Part shown: in pieces, positions 4,973-13,221 of the stretch
Numbering within the stretch: the first letter of the stretch is position 1
Layout: each line of letters opens with the position of its first letter
NCBI RefSeq assembly: GCF_949298305.1
Contig: NZ_CASFWU010000090.1
Coordinates: 1 to 14,873, forward strand
From: an uncultured Bacteroides sp.
GTDB taxonomy: Bacteria; Bacteroidota; Bacteroidia; Bacteroidales; Bacteroidaceae
Length of the DNA: 14,873 nt
Direction of reading: 5' to 3'
The notes under the pieces: model-generated
Told to the model about the DNA's origin: nothing
The model's database searches: none
What the model saw: the letters and a program-made list of their open reading frames with translations, nothing else
Position numbers and translations under genes: made by a program

Positions 4973-6058
4973 ATGAAGAAGAGAGTCAAATGGAGCATCA
5001 TCGGAGTTGTCGGCGCCGGGCTGATAGGCTGGGGCATCTATTCGCAACTTCCCAAACCCAACGAAGAGTTGGCCGAAGCCGACAAAGTGATGACAAGCGG
5101 AAGCAACCGCAGCAAGAAGGCGCTGAACATCAACGCCATCGTTGTGAAACCCACCACACTGACAGACGAAATCCCCATCATAGGCAGCCTGATACCCGAC
5201 GAGGAAGTGAACCTCTCGTTCGAGACGTCGGGCAAAATCACTGAAATCAACTTTGAGGAAGGCACCACCGTGAAGAAGGGCCAACTGCTGGCCAAGGTGA
5301 ACGACCGCCCCTTGCAGGCACAGCTGCAACGCCTCGTGGCCCAACTGAAGCTGGCCGAGGACCGCGTGTTCCGCCAGGACGCGCTGCTGAAGCGCGATGC
5401 CGTCAGCCAGGAAGCCTACGAGCAGGTAAAGACCGAACTGGCCACGCTGAACGCTGACATTGAGAGCGTGGAGGCGCAGATAGCGCAGACGGAGCTGCGG
5501 GCTCCCTTCGACGGCGTCATCGGCCTGCGGCAGGTCAGCGTGGGCGCTTACGCCTCGCCTACGACCATCGTGGCCAAGCTGACCAAGATATCGCCGCTGA
5601 AGCTGGAGTTCTCCGTTTCGGAGAGCTACGCCCGCGACATCAAGATAGGCACCCATCTGACCTTTACCCTGGAAGGTTCGCTGGAGACCTACCATGCGCA
5701 GGTCTACGCCCGCGAGTCCAGCCTCGACATCAACACGCATACGCTGACCGTGCGCGCCCTCTACCCGAACCCGCACGGCATCATGCCCGGCCGCTATGCC
5801 TCCATCACCCTGAGAAAGCAGGAATACAGAAACGCGCTGGCCATCCCGACCGAAGCCATCGTGCCCGAAATGGGTAAGGACAAGGTGTTCCTCTACCGTT
5901 CGGGCAAAGCCGAACCCGTAGAGATTACGACCGGCATCCGCACCGAAGCACTGGCACAGGTAGTGCAGGGACTGGCTGCCGGCGACACCGTCATCATCTC
6001 GGGTACACAACAGCTTCGTACGGGAATGGAAGTGACCATTGATAGAATTAACAATTAA
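4973..6058 (+). CDS. RND efflux periplasmic adaptor (HlyD/AcrA-type membrane fusion protein)
   Basis: This adaptor bridges an RND pump in the inner membrane and a TolC-type channel in the outer membrane. The 361-residue product has an N-terminal hydrophobic anchor at about residues 6-24 with no lipobox cysteine, so it is probably held by a transmembrane segment rather than a lipid. The two halves of the lipoyl-like domain are at about 81-113 (SGKITEINFEEGTTVKKGQL) and 173-205 (ELRAPFDGVIGLRQVSVGAY). They flank a short alpha-hairpin (about 113-172). The beta-barrel follows (LEFSVSESYA...GTHLTF) and the membrane-proximal domain (NALAIPTEAIVP...VVQGLAAGDTVIISG). It is the first gene of a three-gene operon and is separated from the pump gene by 116 bp. 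The exported substrate cannot be read from the sequence. Confidence 0.93.
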   Translation: MKKRVKWSIIGVVGAGLIGWGIYSQLPKPNEELAEADKVMTSGSNRSKKALNINAIVVKPTTLTDEIPIIGSLIPDEEVNLSFETSGKITEINFEEGTTVKKGQLLAKVNDRPLQAQLQRLVAQLKLAEDRVFRQDALLKRDAVSQEAYEQVKTELATLNADIESVEAQIAQTELRAPFDGVIGLRQVSVGAYASPTTIVAKLTKISPLKLEFSVSESYARDIKIGTHLTFTLEGSLETYHAQVYARESSLDINTHTLTVRALYPNPHGIMPGRYASITLRKQEYRNALAIPTEAIVPEMGKDKVFLYRSGKAEPVEITTGIRTEALAQVVQGLAAGDTVIISGTQQLRTGMEVTIDRINN

Positions 6059-6174
6059 AACTTAATAATTAATAGTCAGGGACGGAGAAACGGCACCATG
6101 ACCGCCGCTTCAGCAGAGCCAGTCAATGTCCTTCCCTTTTTTCATTATTAATTATTCCCTATTAACTGACTAAC
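6059..6174 (+). other. 116-bp spacer inside the RND operon with AT-rich inverted repeats
   Basis: The spacer starts with AT-rich sequence TTAATAATTAAT (about 6062-6073), which is itself palindromic. Near its end it has ATTATTAATTATT (about 6144-6156), close to the reverse complement of the first, with a more G/C-rich centre between. The ends could pair into a stem, giving mRNA processing or differential expression between adaptor and pump. No -7 box or reading frame is convincing. Confidence 0.4.
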
Positions 6175-9100
6175 ATGAATATATCCGAACTAAGCATACG
6201 CCGCCCCGTGTTGTCAACGGTACTGACCATCATCATCCTGCTCTTCGGCTTCATCGGTTATACCTACCTCGGCGTGCGCGAATATCCGTCGGTGGACAAT
6301 CCCATCATCTCCGTGTCCTGCTCGTACACGGGCGCCAACGCCGACGTCATCGAGAACCAGATAACCGAACCGCTGGAGCAGAACATCAACGGCATCCCCG
6401 GCATCCGCTCGCTGACCAGTGTCAGCCAGCAGGGACAGAGCCGCATCACCGTGGAGTTTGAACTGTCCGTCGACCTGGAAACGGCCGCCAACGACGTGCG
6501 CGACAAGGTGTCGCGCGCACAGCGCTACCTGCCGCGCGACTGCGACCCGCCCACCGTGTCCAAGGCCGATGCCGACGCCGTGCCCATCCTGATGGTGGCC
6601 CTGCAAAGCAACAAGCGTTCGCTGCTGGAACTGAGCGAGATTGCCGACCTCACAGTCAAGGAACAGCTGCAAACCATTTCCGACGTGAGCAGCGTCAGCA
6701 TCTGGGGTGAGAAGAAGTACTCCATGCGCCTCTGGCTTGACCCCACCAAGATGTCCGGCTACGGCATTACGCCCGTGGACATCAAGGACGCCATCGACCG
6801 CGAGAACATTGAACTTCCCTCGGGCAGCATCGAAGGCAACACAACCGAGCTGACCATCCGCACGCTGGGCCTGATGCACACACCCGAAGAGTTCAACAAC
6901 CTCATCATCAAGGAAGAGAGCAACCGCATCATCCGCTTCAGCGACATAGGCCGTGCCGAACTGGGAGCCGCCGACATAAAAAGCTACATGAAGATGAACG
7001 GCGTGCCCATGGTGGGCGTAGTGGTTATCCCCCAACCCGGCGCCAACCACATCCAGATAGCCGACGCCGTCTACGAACGCATGGAACGCATGAAGAAAGA
7101 CCTGCCCGAGGATGTCACATACAGCTACGGCTTCGACAACACCAAGTTCATCCGCGCCTCCATCAGCGAGGTGGAGAGCACGGTATATGAGGCCTTCGTG
7201 CTGGTTATCATCATCATCTTCCTGTTCCTGCGCGACTGGCGCGTGACGCTGGTGCCCTGCATCGTGATTCCCGTATCGCTTATCGGCGCCTTCTTCGTGA
7301 TGTACGTGGCGGGCTTCTCCATCAACGTGCTGACGATGCTGGCCGTCGTGCTCTCCGTCGGCCTGGTGGTGGACGATGCCATCGTAATGACCGAGAACAT
7401 CTACGTGCGCATCGAACGCGGCATGCCCCCCAAGGAGGCGGGCATCGAGGGCGCCAAGGAAATCTTCTTTGCCGTCATCTCCACCACCGTGACGCTGGTG
7501 GCGGTGTTCTTCCCCATCGTCTTCATGGAGGGAACCACGGGCCGCCTGTTCCGCGAGTTCAGCTTCGTCATCTCGGGTTCCATCATCATCTCGTCGTTTG
7601 CCGCGCTCACCTTCACGCCCATGCTGGCCACCAAGCTGCTGAAGCGGCAGGAGCAGAAAAACTGGTTCTACCGCAAGACGGAGCCCTTCTTCGAGGGCCT
7701 CAACCGCCTGTACAGCCGCTCGCTGGCAGCCTTCCTGCAGAAGCGGTGGATTGCGCTCGTGGCCACGGCCGTCACCTTCTGCGTCATCGTCGGCCTGTGG
7801 AACAGCATTCCCGCCGAAATGGCGCCGCTGGAGGACCGCTCGCAGATAAACATCAACACCATCGGAGCCGAGGGCGTCAGCTACGAATACATACGGGACT
7901 ACACCGAGCACATCAACGACGTGGTGGACTCCATCATTCCCGACGCAGCGGCGGTGACGGCTCGCGTGTCCAGCGGAAGCGGCAACATCCGCATCACGCT
8001 GAAGGACATCCGCGACCGCGACTATTCGCAAATGGAGGTGGCGGAGCGGCTGTCGCAGGCCGTGAAGAAGGAAACGCAGGCGCGCGCCTTCGTGCAGCAG
8101 TCCTCGTCCTTCGGCGGACGGCGCGCCAGCATGCCGGTGCAGTACGTACTGCAGGCCACCAACATCGAGAAGCTGCAGGAGGTACTGCCCCGGTTCATGG
8201 AGCGCGTCTATGAGAACGAGGTGTTCCAGATGGCGGACGTAGACCTGAAGTTCAGCAAGCCCGAAGCCCGCATCAGCATCAACCGCGACAAGGCAGGCAC
8301 CATGGGAGTCAGCACCAAGAACATCGCCCAGACCCTGCAATACGGCCTGAGCGGACAACGCATGGGCTACTTCTACATGAACGGAAAGCAATACGAAATC
8401 CTCGGCGAAATCAACCGCCAGCAGCGCAACAAGCCCGCCTACCTCGTCGGGCTCTACATCCGCAACGACGCCGGCGAGATGGTACAGCTGGACAACCTGG
8501 TGGAGCTGGTCTACGGTACGGCGCCCCCGAAGCTCTACCGCTACAACCGCTTCGTGTCGGCCACCGTCTCGGCCGGACTGGCTGACGGGAAGACCATCGG
8601 CGAAGGCCTGGAAGAGATGGACAAGATTGCCGACGAAGTGCTGGACGAAACCTTCCGCACCGCCCTGGCAGGCGACTCGAAGGACTACAGCGAAAGTGCC
8701 TCGAGCCTGATGTTTGCCTTCATCCTGGCCATTCTGCTCATCTACCTCATCCTGGCCGCCCAGTTCGAGAGCTTCAAGGACCCGCTCATCATCATGCTCA
8801 CCGTGCCGCTGGCCATTGCCGGCGCCCTCATCTTCATGTCCTTGGGCGGCATCACGATGAACATCTTCAGCCAGATTGGCATCATCATGCTCATCGGTCT
8901 GGTGGCCAAGAACGGTATCCTCATCGTAGAGTTCGCCAACCAGAAGCAGGAGGCAGGTGAGGACAAGCTGCAAGCCATACGCGACGCGTCGCTGCAGCGC
9001 CTGCGCCCCATCCTGATGACCAGCGCCTCGACCATCATCGGTCTTATCCCCCTGGCCTTTGCCAGCGGCGAAGGCGCCAACCAGCGTATTGCCATGGGTA

Positions 9101-9207
9101 CGGCCGTGGTGGGAGGCATGCTCGTCTCCACCTTGCTGACGATGTACATCGTACCCGCCATCTACAGTTATATATCGACCAACCGAAGTAAAGAAAAAGA
9201 AATATGA
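6175..9207 (+). CDS. RND multidrug-type efflux transporter, AcrB/MexF-like (HAE1 family)
   Basis: This 1010-residue inner-membrane pump exports compounds by proton antiport. It has the two-fold repeat of the family: the N-terminal helix region with LSIRRPVLSTVLTIIILLFG, a large periplasmic porter loop, then the TM2-TM6 helices, and the same order repeated in the second half. The proton-relay pair Asp400-Asp401 sits in TM4 (GLVVDDAIVMTENIY), and the partner Lys912 is in TM10 (GLVAKNGILIVEFANQ). The conserved arm ASIRE-like region and the TM7-equivalent KRWIALVATAVTF are present. The length is slightly below that of E. coli AcrB (1049). The start at 6175 gives MNISELSIRRPV, as expected for the family. 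Its stop overlaps the start of the outer-membrane gene (ATGA at 9204-9207), so the two are translationally coupled. The acidic relay places it with drug/hydrophobe exporters rather than heavy-metal pumps; the substrate is unknown. Confidence 0.95.
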   Translation: MNISELSIRRPVLSTVLTIIILLFGFIGYTYLGVREYPSVDNPIISVSCSYTGANADVIENQITEPLEQNINGIPGIRSLTSVSQQGQSRITVEFELSVDLETAANDVRDKVSRAQRYLPRDCDPPTVSKADADAVPILMVALQSNKRSLLELSEIADLTVKEQLQTISDVSSVSIWGEKKYSMRLWLDPTKMSGYGITPVDIKDAIDRENIELPSGSIEGNTTELTIRTLGLMHTPEEFNNLIIKEESNRIIRFSDIGRAELGAADIKSYMKMNGVPMVGVVVIPQPGANHIQIADAVYERMERMKKDLPEDVTYSYGFDNTKFIRASISEVESTVYEAFVLVIIIIFLFLRDWRVTLVPCIVIPVSLIGAFFVMYVAGFSINVLTMLAVVLSVGLVVDDAIVMTENIYVRIERGMPPKEAGIEGAKEIFFAVISTTVTLVAVFFPIVFMEGTTGRLFREFSFVISGSIIISSFAALTFTPMLATKLLKRQEQKNWFYRKTEPFFEGLNRLYSRSLAAFLQKRWIALVATAVTFCVIVGLWNSIPAEMAPLEDRSQININTIGAEGVSYEYIRDYTEHINDVVDSIIPDAAAVTARVSSGSGNIRITLKDIRDRDYSQMEVAERLSQAVKKETQARAFVQQSSSFGGRRASMPVQYVLQATNIEKLQEVLPRFMERVYENEVFQMADVDLKFSKPEARISINRDKAGTMGVSTKNIAQTLQYGLSGQRMGYFYMNGKQYEILGEINRQQRNKPAYLVGLYIRNDAGEMVQLDNLVELVYGTAPPKLYRYNRFVSATVSAGLADGKTIGEGLEEMDKIADEVLDETFRTALAGDSKDYSESASSLMFAFILAILLIYLILAAQFESFKDPLIIMLTVPLAIAGALIFMSLGGITMNIFSQIGIIMLIGLVAKNGILIVEFANQKQEAGEDKLQAIRDASLQRLRPILMTSASTIIGLIPLAFASGEGANQRIAMGTAVVGGMLVSTLLTMYIVPAIYSYISTNRSKEKEI

Positions 9208-10529
9208 TCAAACGATTGCTGTTATCACTGACCGCAACTTGCGCCATTCTTGCCGGACAGGCACAAACGGTAGCCACCTATTCGCTCAAGTCCTGCCTGG
9301 AACAAGGGCTGCTCAACAACTATTCCCTCCGCATTGTACACAACGAGGAACAAGTGAGCCGCAACAACGCCACCCTGGCCAACGCCGGCGCGCTGCCCAC
9401 CATAGACCTGACAGGCGGCTATCAGGCTACCATAAACAGTACCGACGCCACCCTGCGGGCAACGGGAGAGACAGAAAGCACACGCGGCGTCCTCGACCAG
9501 ACCGCCGACCTGGGCATCGACCTCAACTGGACCATCTTCGACGGTTTCAACATCTCCACCAACTACCGCCAACTGAAGCTCCTGCGCGAACAGGGCGAAA
9601 CCAACACACGCATCGCCCTGGAAGACTTCATTGCCTCGCTCGCTGCCGAATACTACAACTTCATCCAGCAAAAGATACGCATGAAGAACCTCCTCTATGC
9701 CGTCCGTCTCTCCAAGGAACGCCTGCGCATCGTTGAGGCACGCTACCACATCGGCAACTTCTCCCGCCTGGACTACCAGCAGGCCAAAGTGGACTTCAAC
9801 GCCGACAGCGCACAGTACATGAAACAACAGGAGCTGCTCCATACCTCGCGCATCAACCTGAACGAAATGATGGGCATTGAAAACGTAGACCAGTTCATCA
9901 TGACCCACGACAGCATCATTGACGTCAACAGCGCACTCGACTTCGACGAACTGTGGAACGCCACCCTCACCGTCAACGCCTCCCTGCTCAAAGCCGACCA
10001 GAACACCGTGCTGGCGCAGATGGACTACAAGAAGGTCTGCTCGCGCGACTATCCCTACGTGCGCCTCAACGCGGGCTACGGATACACGTTCAACAAATAC
10101 GACGTCAACAACTACACGCGCCGCAGCAACTTCGGATTCAGCGGCGGCGTCACCATCGGGTTCAACCTCTTCGACGGCAACCGCCGCCGCGAACGCCGCA
10201 ACGCCTCCATCGCCGTGAAGAACGCACGCCTGCAACGCGACGAACTGGAACTGGCCCTGCGCGCCGACCTGAGCAACCTGTGGCAAGCCTACCGCAACAA
10301 CCTGGAGATGCTGAACCTGGAACGGCAGAACCTCATCGCCGCCAAAGACAACCACGACATCGCCATGGAGCGCTACATGCTGGGCGACCTGTCCGGTATC
10401 GAGATGCGCGAGGCACAGAAGAGCCTGCTCGACGCCGAAGAACGTATTCTTGCCGCCGAGTACGACACCAAGCTCTGCGAGATATCCCTGCTGCAAATCA
10501 GCGGAAAAATCACCAAATACCTGGAATAA
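9204..10529 (+). CDS. TolC-family outer-membrane efflux channel
   Basis: This 441-residue protein completes the tripartite pump by forming the outer-membrane and periplasmic tunnel. A signal peptide covers about residues 1-21 (MIKRLLLSLTATCAILAGQA). Two tandem OEP repeats follow. The first has YSLKSCLEQGLLNNYSLRIV, the beta-strand region LPTIDLTGGY, WTIFDGFNISTNYRQ and a long helix. The second has FDELWNATLTVNASLLKADQ, RDYPYVRLNAGYGY and the matching GVTIGFNLFDGNRRRERRNA. The repeated helix-strand-helix plan and the (T/S)-(I/L)-F-D-G turn are typical of TolC-like proteins. There is no lipobox cysteine at the signal end, so unlike OprM it is probably not lipidated. The ATG overlaps the pump stop codon, indicating coupled translation. 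It is the last gene of the operon; no clear terminator follows. Confidence 0.93.
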   Translation: MIKRLLLSLTATCAILAGQAQTVATYSLKSCLEQGLLNNYSLRIVHNEEQVSRNNATLANAGALPTIDLTGGYQATINSTDATLRATGETESTRGVLDQTADLGIDLNWTIFDGFNISTNYRQLKLLREQGETNTRIALEDFIASLAAEYYNFIQQKIRMKNLLYAVRLSKERLRIVEARYHIGNFSRLDYQQAKVDFNADSAQYMKQQELLHTSRINLNEMMGIENVDQFIMTHDSIIDVNSALDFDELWNATLTVNASLLKADQNTVLAQMDYKKVCSRDYPYVRLNAGYGYTFNKYDVNNYTRRSNFGFSGGVTIGFNLFDGNRRRERRNASIAVKNARLQRDELELALRADLSNLWQAYRNNLEMLNLERQNLIAAKDNHDIAMERYMLGDLSGIEMREAQKSLLDAEERILAAEYDTKLCEISLLQISGKITKYLE

Positions 10530-10586
10530 ATACGGATTTTACAACGGATAAAACAATTATTCCACCGCCGACTGGGCCATTCGCCC

Positions 10587-10594
10587 TACATTTG
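10587..10594 (+). promoter_or_regulatory. -7 box upstream of the pectate lyase
   Basis: TACATTTG matches TAnnTTTG exactly and lies 25 bp before the ATG. No TTTG is visible at the expected -33 distance. It suggests that the lyase has its own promoter in the 90-bp gap after the efflux operon. Confidence 0.55.
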
Positions 10595-10619
10595 CCTGCA
10601 GAACCAATATCCAACGGAC

Positions 10620-11723
10620 ATGAAACAAATCATTGTCGGATGCCTGCTCCTGCTGGGAACGGCATCCCTGCCGGCACAACCGAAGGCCGGACATAAGGAA
10701 AATAACAGCTACAAGGAATGGGTCAGAATGGCTCCCAAGCTGGACGATTCCTTCTTCGCCACCCCCGAAGCCGCACGCATCGGCGAAAACGTCCTCCTCT
10801 ACCAGCAGACCACGGGCGGATGGCCCAAGAACATCTACATGCCATCCGAACTGAGTGCAGAAGAACGCCAAAAGGCACTGAAGAACAAAGACAACATCAA
10901 CCAAAGCACCATAGACAACAACGCCACCACCACCGAGATACGCTACCTCTCGCGCCTCTATCTGGCAACACAGACGGAACGCTACCGCAATGCCGCCCTC
11001 GACGGCATCGGTTACCTGCTACGTGCCCAGTACGACAACGGCGGCTGGCCCCAGTTCTGGCCCCGAAACAAGGGATACTACACCCACATCACCTACAACG
11101 ACAACGCCATGGTGAACGTGATGAACCTGCTGCGCGACGTAGCCGAAGGCCGGACGCCCTACACCTACGTCCCCGACAGCATCCGCCAACAGGCCCGCCA
11201 AGCCTTCGACCGCGGCGTGGAGTGCATCCTCAACACCCAAGTGCGGCAGAACGGCCGCCTCACCGTCTGGTGCGCCCAGCACGACGAACACACGCTGGCA
11301 CCCGCCAAGGCGCGTGCCTACGAACTGCCATCGCTCAGCGGGGCCGAGTCAGACAACATCGTCCTGCTGCTCATGTCCCTACCACACCCCTCGGAGCGCG
11401 TCCGTGCCGCCATAGAGGCAGCCGTGGCCTGGTTCAGACAGGTACAGATTGACGGCCTCCGCCGCGAATACTTCACCGACGAACAGGGACGGCGGGACTA
11501 CCGCATGGTGCCCTGCACGCCGGACGAGGCATGTGAGCCCCTCTGGGCCCGTTTCTACACGCTGGAAGACAACCGCCCCTTCTTCTGCGACCGCGACGGC
11601 ATACCCCGCTACGACCTCTCGCAAATAGGCCACGAACGGCGCAACGGCTACAGTTGGTACAACAATGCCGGTACGAAAGTGCTTAAGAAATACGAGCAAT
11701 GGAAAAAGAAGCAGGATAACTAG
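10620..11723 (+). CDS. Secreted pectate lyase, polysaccharide lyase family 10 type
   Basis: PL10 enzymes cut homogalacturonan by beta-elimination with calcium. The 367-residue product begins with a signal peptide (MKQIIVGCLLLLGTASLPAQ, about 1-20), so it is exported. The PL10 alpha-toroid fold is indicated by QQTTGGWPKNIYMP, STIDNNATTTEIRYLSRLY, RAQYDNGGWPQFWP, ITYNDNAMVNVMNLL, TVWCAQHDEHTLAPAKAR, ELPSLSGAESDNIV and the C-terminal LWARFYTLEDNRPFFCDRDG followed by RRNGYSWYNNAGT. The length matches a single catalytic module without a carbohydrate-binding domain. No SusC/SusD pair, sulfatase or other glycan gene lies next to it, so it is an isolated gene rather than part of a visible polysaccharide utilisation locus. 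Its TAG shares the CTAG palindrome with the converging acyltransferase stop. Family assignment is by motif recognition; activity is inferred. Confidence 0.87.
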   Translation: MKQIIVGCLLLLGTASLPAQPKAGHKENNSYKEWVRMAPKLDDSFFATPEAARIGENVLLYQQTTGGWPKNIYMPSELSAEERQKALKNKDNINQSTIDNNATTTEIRYLSRLYLATQTERYRNAALDGIGYLLRAQYDNGGWPQFWPRNKGYYTHITYNDNAMVNVMNLLRDVAEGRTPYTYVPDSIRQQARQAFDRGVECILNTQVRQNGRLTVWCAQHDEHTLAPAKARAYELPSLSGAESDNIVLLLMSLPHPSERVRAAIEAAVAWFRQVQIDGLRREYFTDEQGRRDYRMVPCTPDEACEPLWARFYTLEDNRPFFCDRDGIPRYDLSQIGHERRNGYSWYNNAGTKVLKKYEQWKKKQDN

Positions 11724-12874
11724 CCCAACACCCACCGCGTCTTTTTGCCGAAGTACTTATAGGCCGCAGCCACCAGCAGCCACGACACACCGAACGCCAC
11801 CAGCGAAGCCAACGGTATCTGCAAGGGAATAGGGACACCAACCGCACGCACCAGCATCACCGAAGGTCCGGTAAAGAAATAGTGTATCATGTAAACTCCG
11901 AAGCCACAGAGCGTCAGGTTGGCCAGCGCACGCTGAAGGCGTTCTGAACGTATCCGAATCTGCTTGCAGAGCATGAAGACGGGGATGGTCATCAGTGCCA
12001 CGTTCAGCGAGCAGTAGGTAAAAAACAACTCCAGCATTTCGTCCGTATAGTCGGGCAAGGAAGTCATGTGCCTGAACCCGACGAACGTCACGGCATAGCC
12101 CACCGCGAACATCGGCACCCCGACCAGCAACAGCGTGCGTCCGCTCCAGTCGTGGTGGCGCAGGTAATGGCCTAAAAGCAGATAACCGTTGAATCCGGCA
12201 AAGTAGTACAGCATGCCAAACGAATTCCACGAGCACGTGCCCCACAGATACCCGGCCACGAACTCATTATAATAAGGTAAAAGCAACGTCACGCCCCACA
12301 AGGCCAGGAAGCCCAGCTTGGTGCGCTCCGAAGCCTGTGCCACCCAAGCCGAAAAGATGGGCAAATACAGATACAAGCCTATCAGCAAATAGATGTACCA
12401 CATGTGTACATCCAATATGGAGAAGTTGAACGGAATGCCTCCAATGTAGCCCAGACTGACGGCGAACGACTGGCGCATCACATCCTCGCCTGCATAAGGA
12501 AAGAAGTCGAGAATCACCTGCGGCTCCACGCCCAGCAGTCCTGTCACCCACGGAAACAGATTATAGACTACCGACCAGATGAGAAACGGAAAGAATACGC
12601 GCCCGATGCGCTTCCGGTAGAAAGTCCCGCTACTGCCGCTCACCGGAAGCAACAGGGCACCGGTAATCATCACAAACAGCGGCACACACGGGCGAAGAGC
12701 CGCTCCATAGACGGCTCCCCAGAACTTGATTTTTCCGATGTCGGGCGAAGTACCCGGAAAGAAATTGAAAGGATCGGTGCAATGACAGCACACGACGGTG
12801 AACATAGCCACCAGCCGGACTACGTCCAACCACACAATACGACCCGTGCCTTGTTGTGAAAGAGATTGTTCCAT
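11720..12874 (-). CDS. Membrane acyltransferase, family 3 (WecH/OafA-like O-acyltransferase)
   Basis: Family 3 acyltransferases are polytopic inner-membrane proteins that move acetyl or other acyl groups onto sugars, lipids or antigens. The 384-residue product starts MEQSLSQQGTGRIVWLDVVR, with the family's (W/L)D..R start, and the first helix contains the conserved histidine in VCCHCTDPF (about residue 36). Roughly ten hydrophobic helices follow. Other recognisable parts are ALRPCVPLFVMITGALLLP, the RKRIGRVFFPFLIWSVVYN segment with the conserved R..R..P pattern, and the DVHMWYIYLLIGLYLYLPI region. There is no fused SGNH domain. The substrate is unknown: the neighbours are a pectate lyase and a fumarase, not a surface-polysaccharide cluster. 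It has its own promoter (12903-12935) and ends tail-to-tail with the lyase, stop codons overlapping by four bases. Confidence 0.87.
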   Translation of the reverse strand: MEQSLSQQGTGRIVWLDVVRLVAMFTVVCCHCTDPFNFFPGTSPDIGKIKFWGAVYGAALRPCVPLFVMITGALLLPVSGSSGTFYRKRIGRVFFPFLIWSVVYNLFPWVTGLLGVEPQVILDFFPYAGEDVMRQSFAVSLGYIGGIPFNFSILDVHMWYIYLLIGLYLYLPIFSAWVAQASERTKLGFLALWGVTLLLPYYNEFVAGYLWGTCSWNSFGMLYYFAGFNGYLLLGHYLRHHDWSGRTLLLVGVPMFAVGYAVTFVGFRHMTSLPDYTDEMLELFFTYCSLNVALMTIPVFMLCKQIRIRSERLQRALANLTLCGFGVYMIHYFFTGPSVMLVRAVGVPIPLQIPLASLVAFGVSWLLVAAAYKYFGKKTRWVLG

Positions 12875-12902
12875 AACGTCTGTTCTTCATGATTTCAGCG
12901 CA

Positions 12903-12935
12903 TAAAGATAGTAAACGATGGCGGTATCTGCCAAA
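12903..12935 (-). promoter_or_regulatory. Promoter of the acyltransferase (TTTG - 21 bp - TATCTTTA)
   Basis: On the minus strand TTTG (12935-12932) is followed after 21 bp by TATCTTTA (12910-12903), which has 7 of the fixed and free -7 positions of TAnnTTTG. The start codon lies 28 bp downstream. Confidence 0.5.
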
Positions 12936-13101
12936 CAGTCGCACACAAAAATCCGGCTGAAGCCAACTTTCCCCGTCCGGCACTTCTCCCCCTTCCTGGA
13001 GCACTCCACGCAGCCCCTCCGAGAGAAACTTGCATTCCTTTTATGTAACACTTGTACGGCTCACGAACCGTACAAACGTCGCTCAAAGCCCTGTCTGGCA
13101 C
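12936..13101. other. Spacer between acyltransferase and fumarase with a perfect inverted repeat
   Basis: This gap holds no plausible gene. Its clearest structure is TTGTACGG (13052-13059) and CCGTACAA (13068-13075), perfect 8-bp arms around an 8-bp loop. The dyad could be an operator for the leftward acyltransferase promoter about 120 bp away, or a hairpin in a transcript reading through the fumarase terminator. Confidence 0.45.
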
Positions 13102-13104
13102 CCC

Positions 13105-13158
13105 AAAAAAGAGAGCCGCCGGAAGCCTGTCGCAATCAGCAACAGGACTTCCGGCGGC
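13105..13158 (-). terminator. Intrinsic terminator of the fumarase gene
   Basis: GCCGCCGGAAG (13115-13125) pairs with CTTCCGGCGGC (13148-13158), and inside it CCTGT pairs with ACAGG, giving a long G/C-rich stem with a loop of about 11 nt. On the minus strand the hairpin is followed by CTCTC and a run of six T (A-run at 13105-13110). It lies about 65 bp after the fumarase stop codon and points leftward. Confidence 0.85.
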
Positions 13159-13221
13159 CGTCCGTTTTATGGTTTGCATCAGGCAGACTTCCCCACCGGG
13201 AAATCTGCCCGACGATTGTTA

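Noticed and set aside
4943..6010. 355-codon minus-strand open frame opposite the adaptor gene
   Set aside because: It is a reverse shadow of the HlyD-type adaptor, with no signal, domain or promoter.
6214..8973. 919-codon open frame on the minus strand opposite the RND pump
   Set aside because: It is a shadow of the high-GC pump gene. It is rich in His, Val and Asp from reversed codons, and the plus strand encodes a complete, well-conserved transporter.
10620..12874. A polysaccharide utilisation locus around the pectate lyase
   Set aside because: No SusC/SusD-like pair, hybrid two-component regulator or other glycan enzyme is present. The neighbours are an efflux operon and a membrane acyltransferase.
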